Assembly (NCBI GenBank): GCA_013286045.1
Contig: JABDGM010000001.1
Coordinates: forward strand, 69,692-127,323
Reading direction: 5' to 3'
DNA length: 57,632 bases
Source: Planctomycetota bacterium
Lineage (GTDB): Bacteria; Planctomycetota; Planctomycetia; Pirellulales; Lacipirellulaceae
Shown here piece by piece: positions 33,284 to 42,702 of the stretch (the stretch's first letter is position 1; the number at the start of each line of letters is the position of its first letter). The notes under the pieces were generated by a model that was given only the letters and a program-made list of their open reading frames with translations, was not told the DNA's origin and made no database searches. The position numbers and the translations under genes are program-made.

Positions 33284-34879
33284 TTACTGAACCGAATTCG
33301 TCAGGTCGCGAAGGTCGTTAACTTTCTCGCGCAGGATTTCGACCTGTTTCTCGAGCGCTTCGCGATCGATTCGCACGCGCTCCAGAATTTTAGCGCTCGA
33401 TGACTGAATGGTCTCGGCTGATTTGCGGACGTCATCGAGATTGCTGGTTCGTTTTTCAATGTCCAGGATCGCCTTATCGATCACATCGAAATCGACTTTT
33501 TCGGCTGCCGACCGACGCTCGGCCCGGAAGCATAATGCGCGGGCGGCGATGATGCCGGCCTTGAGAAAGACATCGGTAGATATGTCTTCGACGTCCCAGA
33601 CGATGACAAAATCGCTGCCATAGCGCGAGAACGGTTCGAGGTTGGCTGGAGCCGTTTTTTTCGAGAACACAAAGACGCCCCAATCGGCGCCGCGGTTTTT
33701 GCGGGCGGTTTCGATTTCTTCGCGGGCGTTGGCGAGCGAGTAGCTTTCCTTCTCTTTCGCTTCGACAACGATCTTCGAGCCGGGAGCGGCGCTATCCGGA
33801 CCAAGCTCGATAACACAGTCGCCGACTCGTGAATTCTTTATTAGTCCGGTGAGGCTGCCGGTGGGCGTCGCCACATCGCCCGCGTGCTGAGCTTGGCGAA
33901 CGAGGAAGTCGCAAACAGCGTCCTCAAACGCGATTCCGTGACGGGTGCTGCGATCGGCCTCTTCGCGTTGCGTGACGATCTTGGCGAGGGAGACTTTTAC
34001 CTCTTCTTGGAATTGCTGGTTTTTCTTTTCCGAGGTGGCCAAGAGTTCACAAAGTTCCCGCTTGAGTCGCGACAGGCATGAATCTTCGCTATTTAGCGAA
34101 AACTCGTCCGTGATTGTACGCTGGGCTCGATCGACATTTTTTACGAGTCGACTGAGCGCAGAATTCTCGTCATTCAGCGAGAACTCCTTGATTACGGTGT
34201 CGATCTTCGTTTGCAACGCCTTGCCGACGTCGCCGTGGTTGACGGTTAGCTCGCTCAGAAGCCGGGCGAGAGCGCCGTCCTTGTTGTCGAGCGAAAACTC
34301 ATTGAGCAAATGGTCTCGCTGGCGTGTGAGTTGATCGTCGACATTTTTGCGGAGCGTCGTGAGTAAGCCATCGGATTGCTGCGGGTCGAGGATCTTCATG
34401 AGGGCGCTTTCGCGACCTACATGAGTCACGAGCGTGCGCGCGAAGAGCGAATTCTCACCGTCGACAAAGCCCCTAAGAAGTTGCGAGAGTTCGCCGTCCT
34501 GGGCGAGCAAACGTTGAACACGGTCTGTAAATCGACCGTCTTTGGGGTCGAAGTACTCCTTGAGTTTGATTTCGATTCGATCTTGTACGGTGTGCGTGTA
34601 CTGGTCGAACGTTTTCTGTACGCTCGCAACGAGGCGGTCGTTTTCGCGGCGGATCGTATCAGCACCGACTTGGCCGCCGACGTGCCGTAGGGCGAGGATG
34701 CCAATCTTCATGGCCTCGATGGCGTATTGATTACGCGGTTCGCCTTCCGGGTATTCGGCGAGCGCGCGGATTATCTCCGGATCTTCGAGGAAGAGTTCTA
34801 GCTGGATCGGCAGATCGGCATCGAATGACTCGTGGCGGTCGGTATTTTTGGTCGAGAGGCGGTCGACGGTGGCGGACAT
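33284..34879 (-). CDS. Coiled-coil protein with PD-(D/E)XK-like nuclease core
   Basis: The protein has 531 residues from the ATG at 34879, which has AGGAA upstream; the longer frame overlaps the next gene. Residues about 70-310 are helical, with three tandem copies of a unit containing EFSL....ALSRL at about 194-211, 232-249 and 259-277. Residues about 312-450 form a compact domain with E319 (GIAFEDAV), D354 (RVGDCVIELG), E373 and K375 (KIVVEAKEK), followed by YSLANAREEIETARKNRGADWGVFV: the E-D-ExK layout of PD-(D/E)XK nucleases, like RmuC and DUF2130 proteins. A second coiled coil closes it (about 455-531). A DNA-processing role is inferred. It follows the 1348-residue gene by 92 bases. Confidence 0.75.
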   Translation of the reverse strand: MSATVDRLSTKNTDRHESFDADLPIQLELFLEDPEIIRALAEYPEGEPRNQYAIEAMKIGILALRHVGGQVGADTIRRENDRLVASVQKTFDQYTHTVQDRIEIKLKEYFDPKDGRFTDRVQRLLAQDGELSQLLRGFVDGENSLFARTLVTHVGRESALMKILDPQQSDGLLTTLRKNVDDQLTRQRDHLLNEFSLDNKDGALARLLSELTVNHGDVGKALQTKIDTVIKEFSLNDENSALSRLVKNVDRAQRTITDEFSLNSEDSCLSRLKRELCELLATSEKKNQQFQEEVKVSLAKIVTQREEADRSTRHGIAFEDAVCDFLVRQAQHAGDVATPTGSLTGLIKNSRVGDCVIELGPDSAAPGSKIVVEAKEKESYSLANAREEIETARKNRGADWGVFVFSKKTAPANLEPFSRYGSDFVIVWDVEDISTDVFLKAGIIAARALCFRAERRSAAEKVDFDVIDKAILDIEKRTSNLDDVRKSAETIQSSSAKILERVRIDREALEKQVEILREKVNDLRDLTNSVQ

Positions 34880-34932
34880 TCGGGTTTCCTTTCCGAAATG
34901 GGCGCGATGCTGTACAGGTGTCAATATGGCCG

Positions 34933-34951
34933 TTGCCCGGGCGGCGGGCAA
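34933..34951. other. Hairpin between the giant-protein gene and the nuclease-like gene
   Basis: TTGCCCG (34933-34939) pairs perfectly with CGGGCAA (34945-34951) around a GGCGG loop. There is no T-run on either side, so it is not a standard terminator; it may modulate the second gene of the pair. Confidence 0.45.
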
Positions 34952-34971
34952 GCGTTTCGCAGAAAAGACGG

Positions 34972-37900
34972 CTAAGTGGCGTCGTCTGCGATTTGGCGTT
35001 GCCATTCGTCCCACGAAAGGCGGACTTGCTGAATGCGGCGCGGAGCATTCTCGATGGTTTGATGGCGACGGCGGCAGCGGACGAGGGACACTTCGTCTTC
35101 GAGAGCGGCCAGCCAATCGGGCAGGTCGAGGCCGGCCCCAGCTGGGTCTTGCGCGAGGCTGGCGATTTCCTGTTCCAAAGCGGCGATCGGGGCCCGGTCA
35201 TCGGTATCGGCGGCGGCTACGGCCGGGCCAACGAGGGCTCGCACGCGGTCGATTGCTAGCGGCCGCGTGAAACGCTCACCGAGCCGCTCGGCGACACTCG
35301 GTAGCCGAACTCCGTACTGATTGCAAAGTTCCTCGAAGCGATTGAGATTAGCGATCGCGGTTTCGGCCGTTCGATCGGCCAGGGCTTGCTGCCACATCTC
35401 CGCGGCCGTGGGGCGGTTGTGCCGTACGAGGATTTCATGCGCCATGACGACTGGCCGCAAATTCCAGGCGACGCGATCGTAGCTGGCACGTAAGCGTATG
35501 AAATCGATCAGCGTGTAGAGAAGCTCGCCGTGGTCGGAGTGCGTTGTGGTGGTATTGTAGTCGCGATACTCGCGATAATTCTCGACGACCGCCTCGAGCG
35601 CGAGCGAGAGCCATTTGGCAGCCTCCTCACGCGGGATTGCCTTGCCGAGTTCCATGATTAGACGGATCTCGGATTCATCATCGGCGTGCTCGAGGTTCGA
35701 AAGCCAGACGCCCGTGTGTTGGTGGAGAATGGCTCGAAGATTCCCGAGGTTCAAAAACTTCTGCGTGAATAGGTCGCGGCCGTAGCGATCTACGAATGCG
35801 ACGAAGCCCTGCCACTCGGTATCGTTGGAGAGGCGTTCGACGACGCTCAAACGAAGCGTACGACTGTGGGCCAGCCAACGATTGAGCTGTGTTTCCGTGA
35901 GGTCCTGCAACGCTTCGACGAGCATTGAGTCCGAAGGACGTGTGACCAGAAATTGCGAACTGGTTTTCGCGGCGCGCTCGTCGTCCCAATTGTCGGCGGA
36001 TTCGACGAGGGCTCGAACGATCGCCTGGTAGCCGCCGGTGAAGAGGCGGTCGTATTCTGTGACGGCGCCAGGACCGACGGGGTGATCGGCTTCCATCGAT
36101 TGGGCGACATCTAAGAGCTGGCACGTTTCGCGGATGAGACCGATGCGGGGCAGCCAACTTAGCAAGTCATCAAGCAATTGCCCCAGCGTGCGGGCGCGAA
36201 CGATGCGGCGCGGCTTACCGCCCTTCGAGAGCGGCACGTACAGCAATTCCTGCTCGGAGAGCCACTTTACGAATTTCGCCCAGTGCCGTGTAACCGCCGC
36301 GGGATCGCCAGCCAACACGCCGTGAAGCACGCCGACCGAGGCGCCATCGTCGACGTGACAATGCTGGTCGGAGGCATCGTCGCTGCGCGCGGAGGTCGCG
36401 AGAATTAACCGGCCGGCACCGACCGTTTCGACGCACGTCGCGATGATGTGTTCGAGCAGCGAATCCTTGACCATCCGTTGGCGGTCGAATTCGACCATAG
36501 ATTCATGCGAGCCGCGGGGCTGCGGAATGCGGTATTGGTGGACGGCTTCCGCAAGCTCAAGCAATTTTTCATGGCGCGACATGGCCTGTTCGCACCAGTT
36601 TTCGAGTAGATCATGACGTTCTGCGTCCTCGGCGCCCATTTTCCAGGCGATCGCCGTTTGGCGCCAGAGCCGGGCAATGGTGGAAAGAAACTCGAGGCGC
36701 TGGCCGAGTCGCTGGGCTTCTTCTTCGAGCTCGATCTCGGTGCCATCGGTGTATTCGTCGATGATGTCGGCATCGAGTCCATCGTCGGTGCTGTCTCGAT
36801 AGACCATGTCCTCGTAGGCAGCGCCGTAGATTTGTTCGGGTTCATCGTCTTGCCAAGAATCGGTGCCCTCAGCGGGCTCCTCTTCCGAATCTTGATCGAT
36901 CTCACCTGCCAACTCTTCGTCGATTTCGTCTTCGTCGTCATCTTCGTCGTCGAGGTCGAGGTCGGAAACGCTCATCAGCTCGAATTCGGGAACCTGCCAA
37001 TAGATATCGGCGCTAGCTTCGAGATGTTGCAAAAACTTGGCAACGAGGGGCCATTGGTCCTCGCCGGTGGCGTCTTCGTAGTTTTCAACGGTGCGCAGCC
37101 AGCGGAGCACGAGCGGATGAAACGACGCGTCGCCATCTTCGAGCGGCGTGTACTCGACCTGGCTGACCCATTGCAGCATGAGGGCCATGGAGGCGATTCG
37201 ATCGCCGCGCTCGAGCAAGGCTTCGACGACGAGCTGAAACGCCTTCGGCGAATCGAATTGATCGACGAACATGCTCCAGAACTTCACGTCGCCGGCTGCG
37301 GCTCCGGCCTTGTGCCAGGCCGAGAGGGCACCGGCGACGAGGTTGGTCGAAATCTCGATTTCTTTGCCGACCACGCGTTTAACGCCGCCGACACCGCTCG
37401 TGGCGTACTTATCCCACCACGCGGCGAGTCTGCCCAACGCGGCGCTAAATTCGGCTTCGCGCTTGGCATCATCGAGCGCGGCGGCCTCGGTCCAAGCACG
37501 TGCGCAAAGATCCAGTATCTGTTCGACGAGATCGACCAGGTCATCTACGCGGAAATCGTGGACGGTGTTTTCGAGCGCCGGGAAGAGGCTGAAGTTGCCG
37601 CCAAAGCCGATGATGTTCCACGGATCGACCAGTGCGCCGCATTCGATGCCGCCTTCGAGCAGCTTTTCAATTTCTGGAAGCGTGCGAGCGACGGAATCTA
37701 ATTGATGGGCATCGATCGCTTGATGGCCGGCGGAAAGCAGGCAATAGATTCGGCAGAGCATGCGGGCTGAGGCGATTCGGACGCCGTTCGCTTCGGCGAG
37801 TGCGGCATCCGGGTAGCCCATGCGCGCGTAGAGTTGCGCCAGATGCACATGCTGCATTTGCACCGCGCGGCGGCGAGCAAGCTCATGATTGAGATGTTGC

Positions 37901-39018
37901 CGCGCGCCGCCGAAGGGCTGTCGCGTGCGTTGCGATTCGGCTCGCAAGCGCTCACCGAGGGCACCGGACGAATGATTCAGCAGATTCTCATAATACTGAT
38001 CCCGATAGGCAGCGATGTGCGGCAGCAGGGTCGAAAGTGTGGTATCGGAATTGTGGCAGCCTGGGCCGTTGCCGGTGGTGCCGGAGGCCATGAGGATCGT
38101 GCCGGCCAGCACGGCGGCTGCCTCGAACATCAGGTCGTCGCGCGTAATCTGCGTGCCGGTTTCATGCCCGGCCTTGCCGTTGGCGGCTCCATTGATGCGG
38201 GAGAGCAGTGCATCCAGCGTCATTTGCTGAAGCACAAACCGACGGTAGTGGCCACGGTTATCAATATGGTTCAGATCCCACTGACCGAAATGATGATTGG
38301 GACGTTTGCTTGCGGGATGATCGAAGTCGTACGCGCGAGGGTCGAGCGCAAGCTCTTCGACTAGCTGTGGATCGAACCAGGCTTGCTGACGAATTTCTGG
38401 GTCGGTCTCATTCAGTATCGCGAGCGCGCGTTCGATCAGCTCACGATAGATGCCAGGCGCGACGCCGACATCCTTGATGTACAGCGGGATCGGCCGCACG
38501 CGCTCGTGGATGTAAGGCTCCATTTGGCGTTCGGATTCGAGCACTGCGACCGGGCGATAGCCGATGTAGTCGTTCAACGTTTCGAGACTGCGGTCGACGA
38601 TTCGCTTGGTGTCACCCCAGGAAGGGCCTTGCGACAAGATCGACTCGATCGCGCGGCCGAGGAACAAGGGCCGCCAAAGTTCGCGATCTGACTGATGCCA
38701 GAGCAAGTCGCGATGAAATGCGCGGTATGCTGGCAAGAGATGTTCGCGGAGAATCGTCACCACCGCGCGGGCCTGGGTAACGTCCCGATAAGTGGACGAG
38801 TTCGCCGATAAGTCGTCCATACGGCAGTTCAGCCAACTGCAAAGAATACTGAACGGCAGTTGGTCGTTGTCGCCGCGTTGTTCGATCGATTCGAACAGCG
38901 CGTTGACTGTGCGCAGGAACTTGGGGTCGGACGCACCGCTCGAAAAGTTGAGGTAGCCGACGGCTTCCTCCAACAGCGCAAGCTCTTTTTCCGTAGGTTT
39001 CGGGATAGGCGTGATCAT
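34972..39018 (-). CDS. Very large protein of unknown function with acidic linker
   Basis: The protein has 1348 residues and no domain I recognise. Sequence is helical and rich in Leu, Ala, Trp and Arg; there is no signal peptide or membrane helix. The N-terminal two-thirds contain TPR-like or HEAT-like helical stretches (HLAQLYARMGYPDAALAEANG). An acidic stretch around residues 680-770 (DLDLDDEDDDEDEID and EEEPAEG) separates two helical parts. Its length and the neighbouring nuclease-like gene on the same strand make a two-gene unit. The start ATG at 39018 opens MITPIPKPTEKEL. No homologue is named from memory; I call it a large helical scaffold-type protein and do not assign a function. Confidence 0.8.
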   Translation of the reverse strand: MITPIPKPTEKELALLEEAVGYLNFSSGASDPKFLRTVNALFESIEQRGDNDQLPFSILCSWLNCRMDDLSANSSTYRDVTQARAVVTILREHLLPAYRAFHRDLLWHQSDRELWRPLFLGRAIESILSQGPSWGDTKRIVDRSLETLNDYIGYRPVAVLESERQMEPYIHERVRPIPLYIKDVGVAPGIYRELIERALAILNETDPEIRQQAWFDPQLVEELALDPRAYDFDHPASKRPNHHFGQWDLNHIDNRGHYRRFVLQQMTLDALLSRINGAANGKAGHETGTQITRDDLMFEAAAVLAGTILMASGTTGNGPGCHNSDTTLSTLLPHIAAYRDQYYENLLNHSSGALGERLRAESQRTRQPFGGARQHLNHELARRRAVQMQHVHLAQLYARMGYPDAALAEANGVRIASARMLCRIYCLLSAGHQAIDAHQLDSVARTLPEIEKLLEGGIECGALVDPWNIIGFGGNFSLFPALENTVHDFRVDDLVDLVEQILDLCARAWTEAAALDDAKREAEFSAALGRLAAWWDKYATSGVGGVKRVVGKEIEISTNLVAGALSAWHKAGAAAGDVKFWSMFVDQFDSPKAFQLVVEALLERGDRIASMALMLQWVSQVEYTPLEDGDASFHPLVLRWLRTVENYEDATGEDQWPLVAKFLQHLEASADIYWQVPEFELMSVSDLDLDDEDDDEDEIDEELAGEIDQDSEEEPAEGTDSWQDDEPEQIYGAAYEDMVYRDSTDDGLDADIIDEYTDGTEIELEEEAQRLGQRLEFLSTIARLWRQTAIAWKMGAEDAERHDLLENWCEQAMSRHEKLLELAEAVHQYRIPQPRGSHESMVEFDRQRMVKDSLLEHIIATCVETVGAGRLILATSARSDDASDQHCHVDDGASVGVLHGVLAGDPAAVTRHWAKFVKWLSEQELLYVPLSKGGKPRRIVRARTLGQLLDDLLSWLPRIGLIRETCQLLDVAQSMEADHPVGPGAVTEYDRLFTGGYQAIVRALVESADNWDDERAAKTSSQFLVTRPSDSMLVEALQDLTETQLNRWLAHSRTLRLSVVERLSNDTEWQGFVAFVDRYGRDLFTQKFLNLGNLRAILHQHTGVWLSNLEHADDESEIRLIMELGKAIPREEAAKWLSLALEAVVENYREYRDYNTTTTHSDHGELLYTLIDFIRLRASYDRVAWNLRPVVMAHEILVRHNRPTAAEMWQQALADRTAETAIANLNRFEELCNQYGVRLPSVAERLGERFTRPLAIDRVRALVGPAVAAADTDDRAPIAALEQEIASLAQDPAGAGLDLPDWLAALEDEVSLVRCRRRHQTIENAPRRIQQVRLSWDEWQRQIADDAT

Positions 39019-39442
39019 CGCGGAAGTCGGCTTAAAACAGAGATCAGCCAGTTGGCGGCGGGATGAGCTGGACTCCCGCGACGGAGAGTCCGCAGCGGAT
39101 GTGTTTCAAAGAACGGCCGCTAAGCCTGCGGTTGCACAACATCGCCGCGCCTCACCATTGCAGAGAGTGAAGTGCCATTTTCACTCATACCGATTGGCCC
39201 AATGCGGGAACCACGTGCTATTTTGCACGAAATAATTCCGCTGTGTAATGTAAAGGATGGGGAAGTTACCGGTCCATGGGGTGCAAAGGGGCCAGCTTTC
39301 GCGCCGGCGAGCACGCGGCCACGATGAGCGGCCGCCTCAATTGTGCCGCTGGCACTCCTTAGGAATACAATTTAGCCGCTACCCTTGACAGGCGGTTCGC
39401 CGAAACCGCCGTCGACTACCCTTGAACGCAGGAACCGCCGCA
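39019..39442. other. Divergent intergenic region
   Basis: About 420 bases between the giant minus-strand gene and the plus-strand beta-propeller gene. A small hairpin, GGCGGTT / AACCGCC (39391-39410), lies directly after TTGACA (39385-39390), and CTACCCTTGA occurs twice (39379 and 39415). No protein-coding frame is convincing. The region presumably contains both promoters. Confidence 0.5.
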
Positions 39443-40804
39443 ATGAGACGAGCTTACAATTCCAAGTTTGGGCCGTGGCCGTTGCGGCTGATAGAGACCT
39501 TGGGAGCAATCGCATTCGCGTTGGCCATGGTCGGCGGGATCGCGAAAGCGGCAACACGACTCGTCCCGCAAGATGAGCTGAAGCGCGTCGGATTGACGCG
39601 GGCGTGGTTCGGCCAGGTGCAGTTGGATCGTGCGCGGCACCGCCTGGATCGCGCCATGCTTCAAGGCGACCGGTTAACCGTTTTGACCTCCGCGGGAGTG
39701 GTGCAGGATTTTAACGCTCTGACAGGCGCTGTTTATTGGACTGCGCCAATTGGGAATGACACGTATCCAAGTTTGGGCCCGGCTTGCAATGACAAATATG
39801 TCGCGGTCATGAACGGATCGACGCTATACATTTTGGATCGCACCGACGGGCGGCCCGTCAACATTCGCCGCACTGGCAGCGCCCCCGGCTCTGGACCGGT
39901 GCTCTCTGAAAAATATGTGTTCGTGCCGCAAGTGAACGGGCGGATCGAAGGGTACTCCATCACGGACAATAAAAAGCTGACGCCTTGGTATTACCAATCG
40001 AGTGGCCGCACGATGGTTACTCCTTTGGCCACGCCGCAAAGCGTTGTCTGGACGACGGAAACGGGCAACCTTTATGTGGGAAACAGCGAAGAGCCAGGGA
40101 TGCGATTTCGGATGGAGACAAAGAGCGAAATTCTAGCGCCGCCGTCGTATCGCAAACCGCTGATCTTCGTTGCCTCAGCGGCGGGCGAAGTCTTCGCTCT
40201 GCAAGAAATGACGGGGGTGCGGCAATGGAAGTACGCGACGGGCTTTCCGGTGAGCCGATCGGTGGCCGCGGTCGGCGACCGGGCTTTCGTGACGTCCGAA
40301 GAACCAGCCATGCACTGCATCGACATCAAGACCGGCGCCGCGCTGTGGCAGGCGCCCCATGTGATGCAGTTCGCCGCGGCCAGCAAGACCCGTGTTTATG
40401 GCGTTGACGATTTGGGGGGACTGGTCGTGCTGGACGCTGAAAAAGGCTCGATTGTGGGCCGGATCGCCACAGACCACCCAATTCATTCGTTGGTCAATGA
40501 TCAGACAGATCGCGTGTACTTAATCTCCCGAGATGGCATGGTGGAATGCTTGCGTGAAACCGATTCCAAGGAGCCGCTGTATCACAATCCGAAGGAAACA
40601 GAGAAAGACAAGAAGGCAGATAAAGATAAAAAGGCCGACGCGACGCCGCCCGCCCCTCCCAAGGCGGCCGCGGAGAAACCAAAGAGTGTGAAGTCTGACA
40701 AGGACGCCGCCGAGCAGGGGGACGACAAACCGGTCGAGAAAAAGCCGGATCAGCCGGCTGGCAATTTTGGCGTGAAGGATGCCGAAAATCCGTTCGGGAA
40801 TTAG
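39443..40804 (+). CDS. PQQ-type beta-propeller protein
   Basis: The protein has 453 residues from the ATG at 39443 (AGGA upstream). One N-terminal transmembrane or signal helix precedes a beta-propeller with WD/PQQ-like blades (DFNALTGAVYWTAPI, LQEMTGVRQWKYATGFPVSR, CIDIKTGAALWQ, VLDAEKGSIVGRI), the BamB/PQQ-repeat type. The C-terminal 90 residues are Lys, Asp, Pro and Ala-rich and end AENPFGN. The protein likely lies in the periplasm, anchored by the N-terminal helix, and acts in protein-protein contacts; catalysis is not evident. Confidence 0.85.
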   Translation: MRRAYNSKFGPWPLRLIETLGAIAFALAMVGGIAKAATRLVPQDELKRVGLTRAWFGQVQLDRARHRLDRAMLQGDRLTVLTSAGVVQDFNALTGAVYWTAPIGNDTYPSLGPACNDKYVAVMNGSTLYILDRTDGRPVNIRRTGSAPGSGPVLSEKYVFVPQVNGRIEGYSITDNKKLTPWYYQSSGRTMVTPLATPQSVVWTTETGNLYVGNSEEPGMRFRMETKSEILAPPSYRKPLIFVASAAGEVFALQEMTGVRQWKYATGFPVSRSVAAVGDRAFVTSEEPAMHCIDIKTGAALWQAPHVMQFAAASKTRVYGVDDLGGLVVLDAEKGSIVGRIATDHPIHSLVNDQTDRVYLISRDGMVECLRETDSKEPLYHNPKETEKDKKADKDKKADATPPAPPKAAAEKPKSVKSDKDAAEQGDDKPVEKKPDQPAGNFGVKDAENPFGN

Positions 40805-40896
40805 CGATCCGGTGAGCTTTTTGGCGAGCGGTTGCGCTAGTCATCGCGGCAATCCGTCTTGATTCGAGACGGCGGGCAGGACTATGCTTCGCCGCC

Positions 40897-41631
40897 ATGC
40901 GCAAGCAAACGTCGCCAGGAAGTTCGGAAGAAAAACCTACTGTGGAGCCTGCGCGCGAATCTCCATTGTCGCTCAATCGTTTGCGCGAAGCTTTCGCCGC
41001 GATGATGGGGCGGCAGGACGTCTCGAACGCAGCCGATTCAACGAAGCAGGCTGATCCCTCGGATCTTAACAGCGGACTGCCTCTTTCGTCGCGGGATGCG
41101 CCCTGCGAAATCAATCCGCGATCAGTCGTTGAATCGATGTTATTTGTCGGGCGACCGGACAACGGCTCGATAAGTTCTCGCGAGCTTGCCGCGGCGATGC
41201 GCGGCGTAAGCCCGGGCGAAATCGATACTGCGGTAGCAGAGTTGAATGCCACCTATCAAGCCGACGGAACGCCTTACTGGATCGAACAGAGCGGGGGCGG
41301 CTATCAACTCGTATTGCGTCCAGAATTTGAACGGGTGCGCGACAAGTTTTATGGCCGAATCAAGGAAGTGCGGCTGTCGCCTTCGGCACTCGAAGTTCTC
41401 TCGATATTGGCCTACAACCAGCCGGCAACGGTGGAGCAATTGAACGAGCTGCGCGGCCAGGCGTGCGGTGCCGCGCTAGCGACCCTAGTGCGACGGCAGC
41501 TCGCTCGAATTGATCGATCAGCATCTGCCGGCGACCCGCCACGGTACTCGACGACAGAACGATTCCTGTCACTATTCGGGTTGGAGTCGCTGGCCGAGCT
41601 GCCGCGAAGCGAAGAGCTGGATCGACTTTAA
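40897..41631 (+). CDS. scpB: Segregation and condensation protein B
   Basis: The protein has 244 residues, with an N-terminal extension of about 75 residues that is not conserved and then the ScpB winged-helix pair: SVVESMLFVGRPDNGSISSRELAAAM, GGGYQLVLRPEF, LSPSALEVLSILAYNQPATVEQLNELRGQACGAALATLVRRQL and FLSLFGLESLAELP. ScpB binds the SMC-kleisin complex for chromosome condensation. scpA is not in the window. Confidence 0.87.
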   Translation: MRKQTSPGSSEEKPTVEPARESPLSLNRLREAFAAMMGRQDVSNAADSTKQADPSDLNSGLPLSSRDAPCEINPRSVVESMLFVGRPDNGSISSRELAAAMRGVSPGEIDTAVAELNATYQADGTPYWIEQSGGGYQLVLRPEFERVRDKFYGRIKEVRLSPSALEVLSILAYNQPATVEQLNELRGQACGAALATLVRRQLARIDRSASAGDPPRYSTTERFLSLFGLESLAELPRSEELDRL

Positions 41632-41958
41632 CCGCGGCGATTTATGCGGCGGGTCGCTGCAAAGCGTCTGCAGCATACGGTTTACGTCGCCCGAGACGGT
41701 CGCGACCTCCAGGTTCACCATGGCGTTGCCGAATATCGGCCGCGGCGATTACGATATTGGTGGCTGACGAATCGGCACCGGGTGTATCCGGGGCATCTGT
41801 TTGTAAGACGCATTCAACGACAGTCGGCCGTGAGCGAACACGCATTCATTCATGTTCGCTCATTCAGCAACGAGTTGTATCTCAAGGTACGACAACTGGG
41901 GTGAATCGCGGCCGTGGCCGCTCGATCGTCGTTGCTTCCTTTTGCCTTTGGCATCTAC
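41632..41958. other. Intergenic region with a perfect 10-bp inverted repeat
   Basis: About 330 bases between scpB and rpe. An 86-codon frame at 41644-41904 has no ribosome site and an Arg-rich sequence resembling no protein I know. The only structured element is the inverted repeat at 41831-41862. Confidence 0.5.
41831..41862. promoter_or_regulatory. Perfect 10-bp inverted repeat upstream of rpe
   Basis: TGAGCGAACA (41831-41840) and TGTTCGCTCA (41853-41862) are exact inverted copies separated by 12 bases. This spacing would suit a dimeric repressor site or an mRNA hairpin. It lies about 100 bases before the rpe start; no T-run follows, so it is not a terminator. Confidence 0.5.
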
Positions 41959-42672
41959 ATGGCTCGCCGACTAGGTCGTGAACAAATAAAAGCGCGGTTT
42001 CGCGCGGCGAGTCCCGGAATCATGCCTTCGCTGTTGGCGTGCGACTTTGGGCATCTCGAGCCGGAGGTGCATGCGGTTGAGGTGACCGGTGTTCCCGGAC
42101 TGCACCTCGACGTAATGGATGGCCAGTTTGTGCCGAACATAAGTATCGGCGTGCCGATCGTGGAGGCGGTCCGCCGCATCACGGATTTGCCGCTGGATGT
42201 GCATCTGATGATTTCGGACCCTGCGAAGTACATCGAAGCGTTTCGCAAGGCGGGCGCGGATTCGATGACGATCCACATCGAAGCGGTTCCCGATCCGCGG
42301 CCCGTGTTAGACAAGATCCGCTCGCTGGGTGCGCTCGCTGGGCTGGCGATCAATCCGCCGACGCCGCTTTCTGCGATCGAAGCCTGCCTGCCGCATTGCG
42401 ATCTGATTCTCGTGATGAGCGTGATGCCGGGCTTTGGCGGACAAAAGTTCGAAGACATCGCCCTCGATAAGCTGCGGGAGCTCAGCAATCGGTCGGATGT
42501 AGATGCGCTTTTGGAAGTGGATGGCGGGGTCGGTTTGGAAACGGTTGGACCTTGTGCGGAAGCAGGCGCAGAACTGTTCGTGGCGGGGACGGCGATCTTC
42601 AAAACGGGCGACTATCCGGCCACGATCGAACAGCTGCGGTCGAATGCGCAATCCATGACTGGCGCGCACTGA
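41959..42672 (+). CDS. rpe: Ribulose-phosphate 3-epimerase
   Basis: This TIM-barrel enzyme has about 237 residues. Landmarks are MPSLLACDFGHLEPE, LHLDVMDGQFVPNISIG (His and Asp metal ligands), LPLDVHLMISDPAKYI, MSVMPGFGGQKF and EVDGGVGLETV (second Asp ligand). It interconverts ribulose 5-phosphate and xylulose 5-phosphate. The ATG at 41959 is the most plausible of several starts; the sequence before MPSLLACDF is longer than usual by about 15 residues. It leads a likely operon with the phosphatase-like gene 30 bases downstream. Confidence 0.92.
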   Translation: MARRLGREQIKARFRAASPGIMPSLLACDFGHLEPEVHAVEVTGVPGLHLDVMDGQFVPNISIGVPIVEAVRRITDLPLDVHLMISDPAKYIEAFRKAGADSMTIHIEAVPDPRPVLDKIRSLGALAGLAINPPTPLSAIEACLPHCDLILVMSVMPGFGGQKFEDIALDKLRELSNRSDVDALLEVDGGVGLETVGPCAEAGAELFVAGTAIFKTGDYPATIEQLRSNAQSMTGAH

Positions 42673-42685
42673 AACCGCGAGGGGA

Positions 42686-42691
42686 TATAAT
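42686..42691 (+). promoter_or_regulatory. Perfect -10 hexamer just before the phosphatase-like gene
   Basis: TATAAT lies 11 bases before the start codon at 42703. A start of transcription about seven bases downstream would give a nearly leaderless mRNA. No good -35 hexamer is visible at the right spacing, so this is only a candidate. Confidence 0.35.
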
Positions 42692-42702
42692 TACACAAAT
42701 CT

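Noticed and set aside
36613..37701. Plus-strand frame of 362 codons inside the giant gene
   Set aside because: Antisense shadow in GC-rich coding DNA. The giant minus-strand frame runs without interruption for 1348 codons.
41644..41904. 86-codon frame between scpB and rpe
   Set aside because: Arg-rich, no ribosome site, and it contains the perfect inverted repeat at 41831-41862.
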